A stretch of 33,723 bases of DNA from Phytophthora quininea (lineage: Eukaryota > Oomycota > Peronosporomycetes > Peronosporales > Peronosporaceae), in contig JAAVTG010000207.1 of the NCBI GenBank assembly GCA_011947345.1, positions 1 to 33,723 on the forward strand, given 5' to 3'. Under the pieces are notes generated by a model that ran no database searches, was not told where the DNA came from, and was given only the letters and a program-made list of their open reading frames with translations. Both the position numbers and the translations under genes were made by a program. Below, piece after piece: positions 20,070 to 29,000 of the stretch (the stretch's first letter is position 1; each line of letters starts with the position of its first letter).

Positions 20070-21182
20070 ATGTCGTTCTGGGGCTGCGAGGTGACCGACA
20101 CCAAGGCCGCGGTGGTGACCGTGCCTGAGGGCTTCGTGCTCAACGTGGTGAACGCCACCTGTAGCGCCTCAAACGCTGCGGACGCGCAGCTGGCGTTGTC
20201 TCTCGAGACGCAGCAACTGGACGGTCAATCGTTCAAGGGAGCAGTAGCTCACCTCGGTCACAAGCAGCCACTACAAGTAAAGCTGGACTTGGTCTTCAGC
20301 CACAAGGTCAAGTTCTTCCTGTCCAAGGGTGTGGGCGCTGTCAACCTCACTGGGTACTTCCAACCGGGTCCAATCTTCGACGTGGAGGAGGCTCCGACCT
20401 TTGAGTCGACTAAGAAGAGCAAGAAGCGCGCTCGTGAAGACAAAAACTGGGACCAGGTGAGTCATTCTAGACTGGTAATACTGCGTGTCCCCATCTGTAA
20501 ATTTCCCTCGAGGTCCTGCCTCGATATCTCGGGGTCCAGACCGGATGGGAGAGCAAAGAGTACGCTCTTTATGGCGAGAGTTTTCTCGTCTCAGTGCTCA
20601 AGCATGGTCCTTAAGGCTGTCTCCGTGCAGCGTAGGGCGGTGCGCTGTGGCCGTCTCATTGATGCCGAAGCGGCTGCGATCCGATGCATGCTACTTTCTG
20701 TCTGTTCCTTAGTCGCCTCCCTCTCAACTGCTTGTTGGAAACAATGGCGGGGGAGTGGGGCTGCGGGGGCGTGTGAAGACGGTAGCGGTTCGAGGAAGGC
20801 TTGCTTCGGCGAGGTGGCAATTTAAGCAGCGCCTGCCTATTGCGCCTGTAAAAGGCTCTTGTGGTCTTTCCCGTCGGAATCATACGAGTCATAACTGTGC
20901 AACATCCATATCCGTGCATGTCAAGAAAGAGTAGGGTGAGTGAACATATTTGCTGACGGAAATTTATTTGTATTGTTTCAGGTATCATCAAGTGACTCGG
21001 AGGAAGCTCCTGCCAAGGAAATCAAGCCTGCTAAGCCCACAAAGCCTGCAGCACCTGTAACGCAGACCCTTGCTAAAAGGAGGAGCAGAAGAAACCTGCT
21101 GACTTCAACTCTGCTGTAAACGGCAGCACTGAGAAGAAGAAGAAGCGCAAAAGAACAAAAGGCCAAGGCTGCCGCCAACTGA
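20070..21182 (+). CDS. Nucleoplasmin-like domain protein (histone chaperone type)
   Basis: Residues 1-105 match the nucleoplasmin-like fold found at the N-terminus of nuclear FKBPs and plant HD2 proteins: MSFWGCEVTDTKAAVVTVPE, then VLNVVNATC, LDLVFSHKVKFFLSKG and VNLTGYFQPGP. After KNWDQ a long intron (20457-20981) leads to VSSSDSEEAPAKEIKP and a Lys-rich tail. Three A-runs (21075-21078, 21149-21152, 21157-21160) each need one more A to reach KAKAAAN and TGA 21180, giving about 196 residues. There is no FKBP domain. Family knowledge suggests a nuclear or nucleolar histone chaperone. Confidence 0.82.
20457..20981 (+). other. Unusually long intron (525 nt)
   Basis: The donor GTGAGT follows KNWDQ and the acceptor TTGTTTCAG precedes VSSSDSEE; phase 0. 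Every other intron I can place in this window is 57-90 nt. I found no convincing snoRNA boxes, open frame or transposon ends inside it. Confidence 0.7.
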
Positions 21183-21222
21183 GCGCTGTAATGCTCCGTA
21201 ATATATTGTAAAGCTGTGGCAT

Positions 21223-22185
21223 TTATTCCGTCCCATTAGTTCTGGGTCGGCACTGCCACCCAGGAGCCCGTTGCCGTTCGATGGAGTGTTTGGATACCTT
21301 GCGCAGCAACTTCCCCCAGTCAGCGCTCATGATGGCAACGAACAGCACAAAGGTGACGTAAGCCACCCACGACACGTTGAACATCTTGAACGCGTACATG
21401 TTGTCTCGCCCGATGCATTTGCCCATCCACGGACAGTGGTGGTCGTAGCCAGCAACACACACACCGCAGTCTTCGCAGTGGTCCGTGTAGCGCTCCTGTT
21501 CAATACCGCAGATATCGCAGTACCGACGTCGACGCCGACGTCGAGGACGCGCAGACCCAGCAGCGTCTCCAACTTCATTAGGACTAAACTTCTGGAGATC
21601 TCCAGCCTCCAACTGCGATACCTCTGTCTCTTCTAGAGCGAGGTCCTTTTGCTTGGGTCTGACAATTCCTGGGTCGCTGCAAGTTGTCCAGAACAGATAG
21701 TAGAGCGTCGTGCTGCACAGCCAGAGCGTCATGGCCACGTAGACCCACGACATGCCGTCGTACTGCTGGTAGAGGAACATGCCCGTCGACACGAGGATGA
21801 TACCCAGAGTCACCAGCACGCCGATCCAGTGCGGCCCTACAATGATCATCTTGGTCTCTACATTGCCGTCAGCAGAGACCTCTCGTCGTTCGTACAGAAT
21901 CTACAGAGAGGAAACTTATTAAATGAAAAAATAAATGATTGTAATGCTTCCTCCACGTACGTAGCTGTTTCCAAGGCGTTTGAAGCCGCACAAACACAAA
22001 CAGGAGAGCGGGTCGGTCGTCCCCAGTGGGGCGTTGAGCAGCAGCGAGACCTCGTCGTCTTCACCCGCTCGCACCTTGTCCAATTGTTCTCTTATACGGT
22101 TCACCTCTAGACGCTTGGCCTCGCACTTGTGGGAGCCCGGGGACACTGACGCAAGACCACGCTCGTTGTCGCTGTCGAAGTTCAT
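21223..22185 (-). CDS. DHHC-type protein S-acyltransferase
   Basis: Transfers palmitate to cysteines of membrane proteins. Exon 1 (22185-21961) encodes a hydrophilic N-terminus; a 60-nt intron (21901-21960, GNSY|ILYE) leads to exon 2 (21900-21223). Two membrane segments (HWIGVLVTLGIILVSTGMF and VYVAMTLWLCSTTLYYLFW) precede the zinc-binding Cys-rich domain CDICGIEQERYTDHCEDCG with the catalytic DHHCPWMGKCIG, followed by a third segment (WVAYVTFVLFVAIM). An Arg-rich stretch lies just before the domain. About 300 residues. A fourth membrane helix, usual in the family, is not seen before the stop, so the C-terminus may be shortened or mis-framed. Confidence 0.9.
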
Positions 22186-22352
22186 GGCAAAACCGACAAT
22201 ACCAGTACTAGTATGTTAAAAACTGCTGGACAATCCGAAATTCGGGTACAAGAGCACGACTTCGCCTATAAGAGCAAGTGTCCACTTCAAAACGTCTACA
22301 TCTTCAAGAGGACAGTATCTACAGTGTATTGAGCGACAAAAAGTCTACCTGT

Positions 22353-24115
22353 CTATTGAATGGCACAGCGGTTCCACAAGGACAGTCCCTCTTCCTCCTT
22401 GGAGCCTGTTGCCCGTGCTGCCTTGAACTCTTCAAATGCCTTGCGGTCTTCGTCCTCCTCCACACGAGATTTCTCGGCCTCTGCGTGCACGTGCTCATCA
22501 TACGAGGTGATCTCCACTCCCAATTCTGTCTTGATGTCGTCGTCCACCGCGTCTGCAGGCTCCGAGAGCACAACGTACGCGTTCTGGTCGCTTTCACGCA
22601 CGACACGTTGCACCTTGGACGTCTTGAACACGTCCTCCATACGCACCTGCTGGATGCGGCGCTTGGTGGTGCTGCTCACACGGTACACGCGTGTGCGGTC
22701 AATTGTTTGAGAAGTGTTATCCAGGTCCAGGAAACTCTCGTCCGAGATCATCAAGTTCAGCTGGTTCTTGAACGTCTCCAGCTCCTCCAGACGCAGTTTG
22801 AGACGCGCAGCACTGCCTTGTTTGGGCAGCTCCTGGTCAGGCAGCTCTCCACTGGCATCGTGAGCCAGTAGACCCAGGAAGCAGACGGCAGTCATGAACG
22901 CATCAAAGCCTGCCTCGTGACACAGCAGACTTTCGTTTCCGTCAGCCTCAGCCTTTAGCGCCTGGCGGTACGTGTCGAAGCGCTTCTCGTCAGGGATCAG
23001 ACTTTCGGGCGTGGGCTTGACGTTCTCGCCCATGTACTCAAAGAGCGAAGACAAGCTCGTGGACTTCAACTTCTCTCCGAGGGGCGAGCGCAGCGTCACG
23101 TGCTTCGTGTCGAAGATGGTCGGGAACAGCTCCAGCACCTGCGTCTTGAACTCTGCCAGTGTGTCCGGCAGTGGTTTGTAGAACTGGTGGAACACGTACA
23201 CAAAGTCCAGCAGCGCGTTGTGTCCGACAACAGGCTTCTTACTGGCACTCAGCGCTTCAATGACCTTGAGAAGCCGATGGCCTCGTCCATCTCGTCCTTC
23301 ATCTCTTGGATCTTCTTGGCGATTAGCTCCTCCTTAATCTTCTTGGACACGTACGAGATCTCCACACCTCCATCCGTTCCTTCAGAGTATAGGTAGCTGG
23401 CCTTGGCCCGTGCCGTCTCGTGCACAATCATCGAGTAGAACGAGTTTCGAGTGGGGACGAGCAGCTTCTCTCCCTTCTTGGCTCCTCCAGCGATCCACTC
23501 GTCCAGCTGCTGCTGCACTTGCTTCTGGAACGCCTGGCCGTCCTCCGACAGACTCAAGTTCTTGTTCACCTTCGTCAGTCCATCGATTCTTCTCTTCAGA
23601 CGCTTCTTCATGATTGGCGTCTTGCTCAAGTTGACAAAAGGGATCCCTTCGCCAATGAACTTGTTAAAGTCAAAGCCATGTTCCGATAGGAACTGCAGGC
23701 TGGATGCTTGGCACAAGAAGCGCTCGTCCAGCGAGCCATAAGGTCGAGGGAACACGTAGAAGTTCCACGTCCTGATCTGGAACTGGTCCTGGTCCAAGTG
23801 CACTGTCGACAGCCCGAACTGCGTGATGAGGAAGCTCTCGCCGGCCTTCTTAACCTTCTGGTAGCGCTCCTCCAGCGTGTCCAGGTACTGCTCGCGCTGG
23901 GTCTCGTTGGGCGAGAGGCCTGTGAACTCCGTGTCAATGGCCACGAAGCGGCAGGACGGCAGCTCCAGGTCGGTCTGCAGGTCCTGCAGACACTGCGCAA
24001 AGTTCTGGCGCGTCACGTTCATCGGGTCCACCTTGGCGGAAGCGTTGCGGGTCTGGAGCAGGCGAGGAGGCGACCGGAGCAGTCGGCGGCGGAGTGGCGA
24101 CTGGGCACGAAGCAT
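22353..24115 (-). CDS. PARN-type poly(A)-specific 3' exoribonuclease, putative mitochondrial
   Basis: CAF1/PARN deadenylase of the DEDDh class. Visible catalytic residues: D and E in FVAIDTEFTGL, D in VGHNALLDFVYVFHQFY, and H and D in CHEAGFDAFMTAVCFLG. The N-terminus MLRAQSPLRRRLLRSPPRLL is Arg/Leu-rich without acidic residues, as in mitochondrial presequences, and the conserved fold begins at about residue 35. One C is missing in GGCTTC|TCAAGG near 23270; restoring it joins DEAIGF to LKVIEALSASKKP and gives about 587 residues. Plant PARN (AHG2) acts on mitochondrial poly(A), which makes the same location plausible here. No introns are evident. Confidence 0.92.
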
Positions 24116-24193
24116 CAGCCACTCGAAATGATTAGGATCGGTCTAGATTAAGAACTGATCAAATTTGACAAAATGTAGCCATTTTGGACAATC
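24116..24193. promoter_or_regulatory. 78-bp divergent promoter, PARN / CstF64-like
   Basis: Only 78 bp separate the two outward-facing start codons, so both transcripts must start inside or very close to this AT-rich stretch. No canonical TATA box is obvious. Confidence 0.5.
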
Positions 24194-24626
24194 ATGGAAG
24201 CAACGGCGACCAGCGTGGCGGACCTGAGTCCCGCCGAGCTCTACGAGCTCGTGTACCAGCTCAAGCAGTGCAACGAGAGCGCCCCAGCCGAGACGAGACG
24301 ACTGTTGCAAGATCACCCGGAGCTGCGCGTGCAATCGCCCAGGCACAGCTGAAATTGGGTATGATCAAGGAGAGGACGGCGGCGGCCCCGGCCAATGCGA
24401 TTGTAAGGACATTCTGGAAAGAGAATAAGTTGATGGGGCTTGCAGCTGACCTTTTCTGACATTGTAGGGCGTGTCGAACGACCTCATGGAGAAGCTGGAC
24501 CCGGAGCAGCAGGAGCTGCTGGAGCAGGTGCAGAACTTGGCGCCGGAGATCATCCAGTCGCTGCCTCATGAGGAGCGACGGCAGATCATGGAGCTGAGAG
24601 AAGCCATGGGACTACCACCTTTATAA
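24194..24626 (+). CDS. CstF64-like protein (hinge and C-terminal domain, no RRM)
   Basis: The N-terminal part (SPAELYELVYQLKQ, TRRLLQDHPELR, AIAQAQLKLGMI) matches the CSTF2 hinge that binds CstF77/symplekin. The C-terminal part (LDPEQQELLEQVQNLAPEII, LPHEERRQIMELREAMG) matches the small three-helix CSTF_C domain that contacts cleavage factors. A 65-nt intron (24403-24467) separates them. One G is missing near 24331; with it the protein is about 122 residues. The RNA-recognition domain at the start of metazoan CSTF2 and yeast Rna15 is absent, as in Arabidopsis ESP1. Expected role: pre-mRNA cleavage/polyadenylation scaffold. Confidence 0.85.
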
Positions 24627-24730
24627 GGTGACTGCGCGGTGGCCCGAGTCTCTATTTAAACAAGACCGACAGGAGACACACAGCTTTGATTTTTCCAAAC
24701 GAGAGCAAGTCTCCCAGTCTACCGGCTGCA

Positions 24731-26778
24731 TTAGAATTTGAAGTCCTTAAGCTTCGAGCTCTTCTCGGTTTTGATCTTCTTTTTCTTCTTGGTTGCCTCC
24801 TCTTCGTCTTCTGCAGGGTTCGAGTCGTCAGCCGGCGGCGCGTCTTCGAAGCGACGTCGAACACGACCAGTTTCCGAGCGCGTGCCGCTGGACTCGTTGG
24901 CTCCACCAGGAACGACGTACGCGTGACCGGAGCCGTACAGCGAGGTGCCCACTGATGTCTGTACAGCGAGTGTTAGTTATCGCATTGAAAAGCAAGCGAT
25001 ACTTGCATATAACTGACCTCTTTCTGCTCCAGCACTGTATAAAGCTGCTGCGGGGCGTCTGGTGTTTCCGTTCCCCTGTTTAGCCACGTCATGTTAAAAC
25101 CAAATCGCCACAGACACAACTAAAGTGTCAACACTGACGCACCGGATGCCCTTGCGCAGATCCACAACTCCTGGCGTTGTGAGACCTGACGCAACACTCG
25201 AAATGCCGTCCACAAGCGGTGTCTCGAGGCCAGTTGCGTCCAACCCCTCGGCTCCACCAGCAATCTCCATGTCGCCATCGGCCTCTTCCTGTTCTTCTTC
25301 GCCTTCCTCCTCTTCTTCCTCTGTATAAGCAGAAAACGGGGTCAAAATACAGTCATGTAGAATCGACAACAACACAGCAACGCACCTTCTTCTTCTTCGA
25401 GTTCTCCCCATCTCTCTCGGTTAATTTCTTCGCTCTGTAACATACCACCACACACGTAAGATTCACCTTGTCATCATGGCGATAAAGGTTCCACATTACC
25501 TCCTTCTTTTCTTCAGCGGCCTTCCCAAAAACATCGCCATACAGAGGCACCCCGTTTTCGTCAACCGGAGGCTTGCCCCAGCCACCAGGGTGATATCCGA
25601 AGCTTGCACCCTCCGGGATTGGTGCGTTTAAGCCAGGAATCTTCAAGTTCGGGTAAGCTGGCGGTGGCCCGTATCGCTGAACGTTCAATAGCCACGGAGG
25701 AGGTACTCCTCTACCATACCAAGCGCTGTCTACAAGTGCAGCGTCACCACAATACCGTTGAGGATGAAGAAATACGAAAAATAACCCAAAGAAGAGGCAT
25801 ACCTTGAGTTCGTCCGAGAGCTGTCCTGGCACTTTCGCTTTCAGCTTCACCTCGTATTCCTTACCCTCGTAGTAGCTACAAAGACAAACACAATACACAT
25901 TAGACAATACCGACCATGAATATATGATGCCAACACTCTAACGGACAGATCTCCCAGTTGTGTGAGCTTGGGCTTCGTCTGGAAGCGGAAGAAGGCGTCG
26001 TGTAGCACTTGGTAGTCGATGTCCACGCGGCCCATTTTGGGCTGCACGCGCTCCTCGCGCGCTGTTTATTCCTCTTTTCTCATCGTCCTCCGCGACCGAC
26101 TCTCTCACTGCCGCAATTCCTGTCTGTGCGATGAACTCTGGCAGTTGGAATGGCTGCTTCTCAACGCCTCTCTTGCCCTGTAAATACTTCCTCTTGTGGC
26201 TCCAGTGGCGGGGCACCGGCACCGTGTTGCGGTACGACTTTAAGTACACTAGCAGTCTCGGATCCGCCGAAGTCACGTCATGAGCCTCGACGACGTCCGG
26301 GTAGGCCACCAACTGCTTCAGTTCGGCCACACTCAGCCTCTTGCTCTTCTTCCTGGCCTTCCTGGATAGTACCTGCTCCTCCTCTTCCTTCACCACTTCA
26401 CCTCCTTCTTCCTTTTTCTCTTCTTCGTCCTTGGAATCCTACAATAACAATAATAATTAGTAAAAAGCATTTTACTGTAGTAATACTTCCACTGCTGCTG
26501 ACCTCATTGTCCGTAGCGCACAGCTCCTCGGCCGACGAGAACTTGCCGAACACGCGCATCATCTCCTCGTAGGCCGGGTCGTCCTCTGGCAACGCCAGCT
26601 CCTTGCTCATGTCTTGGCTCACGTATTCCACCTCCACGTCGGCCGGCTGCACGGCGCTCTCCGTCTTGGGGGCTTCGACTGTGTCCAGCGCCACGCCATT
26701 GGCCGCCGCCTGCTTCTGCGCGCGCTTCTTGAGACGCCGTCGCTGGTTCTTGGTGAGCGCAGGAGCGTCCCCCGCCAT
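24731..26778 (-). CDS. SF3B2: Splicing factor 3B subunit 2 (SAP145 / Cus1)
   Basis: Component of SF3b in the U2 snRNP, which helps anchor the branch site. Eight exons fit in consistent phases: 26503-26778, 25947-26438, 25803-25875, 25500-25729, 25386-25434, 25143-25320, 25018-25075 and 24731-24958, with GT-AG introns of 59-73 nt. Landmarks: basic N-terminus LTKNQRRRLKKRAQKQ; core VPVPRHWSHKRKYLQGKRG; KMGRVDIDYQVLHDAFF; the PSP domain PPPWLLNVQRYGPPPAYPNL and GYHPGGWGKPPVDENG; acidic INRERWGELEEEE; and the family-typical C-terminus LKDFKF. Frame breaks lie near 26062-26077 (two lost bases) and 25713 (one lost G). About 528 residues, shorter than the human protein, mainly at the N-terminus. Confidence 0.95.
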
Positions 26779-26908
26779 GGTTGTGTCCAGCAAAGCTCCC
26801 AATAAACAAATAGAAACTTACCAACGCTACAAAGAAATCCCGCCTGTTTCTAATAAATGTACGTTAGATGTAATTCAATGCAACTTGCGTTTCTGCTCCA
26901 CGGTCGCA
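26779..26908. promoter_or_regulatory. Divergent promoter, SF3B2 / PEX11-like
   Basis: 130 bp between outward-facing start codons. It contains a CCAAT-like CCCAATAAAC near 26808, but nothing more specific can be claimed. Confidence 0.45.
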
Positions 26909-27762
26909 ATGGAGAAGGCCATGGAGCTGCAGGACGACGCCTTGGCCAAGACGGTCTTCTTCCTCTCCACCACAGGCAAGCGGCTGTATCGTGTGTATGG
27001 TGAATGTAGTCTCACAGTCTCTGCTCGTGACATTATTGCAGAGAGCCGTAGCAAAGTGTACCGACTGCTTCAATATGGAGCCAAGGTCACGCGTTGGAGT
27101 CTGCTGCAGCTCTGGGAGGTCGATGCGAGCACTTGCGAGCAACTTAATGGGGCAAAGCCACCAGTGAAGCAGATCCAGACGACTGCATGTGAAGTGTCAG
27201 ACAGCAAGCAGGAAACTGAAGCTACCAACTGGAAGCGCTGGGTGATCAGGTCGCTAAGCAGGGCGGAGCTGGTTTTTGGCGACGCCCGCAGACTGTTCCG
27301 CTTCCTGCAATTTCTAGAGATGGCGAATTTGTATCGTCGTGTGAACGAGCCAGTTAAAACGGTTCGAGTGCTGCGAAGACTGCGCATCCTGTGCTTCTTC
27401 TTCTTCTATCTTGTGGAGAACTACGTGGTGTTCAATACACGAGTGTTGGGTGTGTCTCCACGAGAGCCGAGAATGCGGAGGCTAAGGAGAAGTTGCAATG
27501 GATTTTGGCTCATGAGCATTATGCTGGCCTTCCCGCTGGACCACATGCTGCATCGCGGCACGCCGCTGTCGACGTTGAAGAAGTTCCTGGATCTGCCTGT
27601 GGCGTCTGTGGGGTGCTCCGGAGTACGAGTCAGTGATGGATTATTTGGCGCGCTGGGTTTGCCTCAGCTCAGATTGGAGTCTACACGCGCTGGTTAGATG
27701 CGGGTGCGAAGTTCCGGAAGGAGCACCTGAAGAGACTTGCAGCGGCACCTGATGTGGCTTAA
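26909..27762 (+). CDS. PEX11-like peroxisome membrane elongation/division peroxin
   Basis: PEX11 proteins bend and elongate peroxisomal membranes before division. Family-like blocks appear in order: SRSKVYRLLQYGAKVTRW, ARRLFRFLQFLEMANLYRRV, LRILCFFFFYLVENYVVFN, LRRSCNGFWLMSIMLAF, STLKKFLDLPVASVG and, after one missing G near 27655-27657, GLFGALGFASAQIGVYTRW. The corrected frame ends at TAA 27760 with about 284 residues; uncorrected it stops at 27697. The central hydrophobic segment and the C-terminal Gly-rich hydrophobic segment match the two membrane-associated regions of the family. The start at 26909 is the first ATG that leaves a usual-length N-terminus. Confidence 0.8.
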
Positions 27763-27857
27763 GGCCGCCAGACAGATCGCAGTACTTGTAGTTTCTTTGC
27801 TGTATTCTCATAAGCAAACGGATAACCATCGATAAATTAATCGATGTGCGACTTGAA

Positions 27858-28082
27858 CTAATGGATCAAGGCGACCTGCGGCGCGATCGGTAGCAACCAC
27901 CGTACGCCATCAATGATGAGCTTGGCCGAGTGCGCATCCGGCTGCGCTGCGAGCTCCACGCCGATTTTTGCTGCACCACGCACGGTGTTGTAGTGCATAT
28001 TCAGGCAGGTCGAGATACTCGTTGATCGTGCCATACTTCCGCCGCGGGTCGTTGTAAATTTACTTTTCACTGTAAGAAACAT
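27858..28082 (-). CDS. Possible small protein of unknown function
   Basis: 74-codon frame (or 58 codons from the internal ATG at 28034) encoding MARSTSISTCLNMHYNTVRG and LIIDGVRWLLPIAPQVALIH. I recognise no family. A competing frame on the same strand contains NDPRRKYGTINEYLDLPEYA, so which frame is coding, if either, is undecided. It lies convergent to PEX11 and downstream of a broken coiled-coil frame. Confidence 0.3.
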   Translation of the reverse strand: MFLTVKSKFTTTRGGSMARSTSISTCLNMHYNTVRGAAKIGVELAAQPDAHSAKLIIDGVRWLLPIAPQVALIH

Positions 28083-28101
28083 GAGTAGAATCTACTACAC
28101 A

Positions 28102-28660
28102 TTATAGCTTTGGATCTGCATTTGGGTGGTCGATCTTGACATCACTTTCCATGTCCAAGAGGCGAAGGTGCTTTCTCGGTCTAGCCACTCCAACGTTCAC
28201 GCTGCGGAACTGCGCGCGTGCACAATTGATCCAGCTCAAGTTTAGAACGGACGTTCGTGTTTGCCATGTAAACTATCTCCCGTTGCATCACCCAGGCCCG
28301 GTCAAAAAGAGGAGTTGTCTCTCGGCGTAGGTCACCCGCTTCAATGTGAACTGCGTCCATTCGGAGTGTGCGTCTCTCAAACTGGAGATTTTGCTTCATG
28401 GCAGCATTTTTTGCCTCGGAACTCGCACGGGTCAATCATCCTCATGGAGTTCCTTCTGGAGCTTGCGAGCGACACGTTCGGCTGCACATTCATCCTCAGC
28501 CATCCGTCAGGCCACGCACTCAGCCATCCGTTGACGCTCGAGCAGCATTGCATTCTTTTGGGCAGTGCTGTACATTTTCGCCGTGGTCGCGAGTACGGCT
28601 CTAGTTCTTGCGAGGTCGTCCTGGGCACGGGCTTGCCTCGACCCGAAGCAACGACCGGTG
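28102..28660 (-). pseudogene. Broken coiled-coil reading frame
   Basis: On the reverse strand, pieces in alternating frames form an Ala/Glu/Arg-rich helix: TTAKMYSTAQKNAMLLERQR, RMAEDECAAERVARKLQKEL, ASSEAKNAAMKQNLQFERR, then DRAWVMQREIVYM, and a tail VNVGVARPRKHLRLLDMES ending at TAA 28102. At least three frame changes are needed and I find no clear start codon. It may be a real gene with several base errors, or a relic. No named family recognised. Confidence 0.4.
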
Positions 28661-29000
28661 CAGGTTGAAGTAGATATCCTAAATCAGTTCACTCATTTAT
28701 AGCCAATGCCGTCGCGCGTGCCTGATTTGTCGCCACATGGCTTCATTTCCTGGAGCCCTCTCCCAAAGACGAACCAGCAGGGTCGAGCGCATTGAGGGCC
28801 TGCGTCTGCGTCTCCTCCAGCTCGCAGCGACACTCGGCGGCGTTTGGCAGCGGCACCCTTACCGTAGTCTCCTAATTACGTCGTGGCTCGCTCAGACCCT
28901 CGCGCTCTTCGCTTCGTTATCGGCCTGTAAGCTCAAGCGTATCCTCATCTTCTGAGGAGCTTCTTATTCGACCACGAAGCGCGCTCAGAGCTGGGGCGCC
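28661..29000. other. Interval with one weak plus-strand frame
   Basis: The 5' flank of the tRNA m7G methyltransferase. A 72-codon plus-strand frame (28737-28955) encodes a basic start and one hydrophobic stretch (SLLITSWLAQTLALFASLSA). It could be a small membrane protein, an upstream frame in the leader, or chance; I recognise no family. Confidence 0.35.

Noticed and set aside
20457..20981. snoRNA inside the long intron
   Set aside because: No convincing C/D or H/ACA box pairs with terminal stem; only isolated TGATG-like words.
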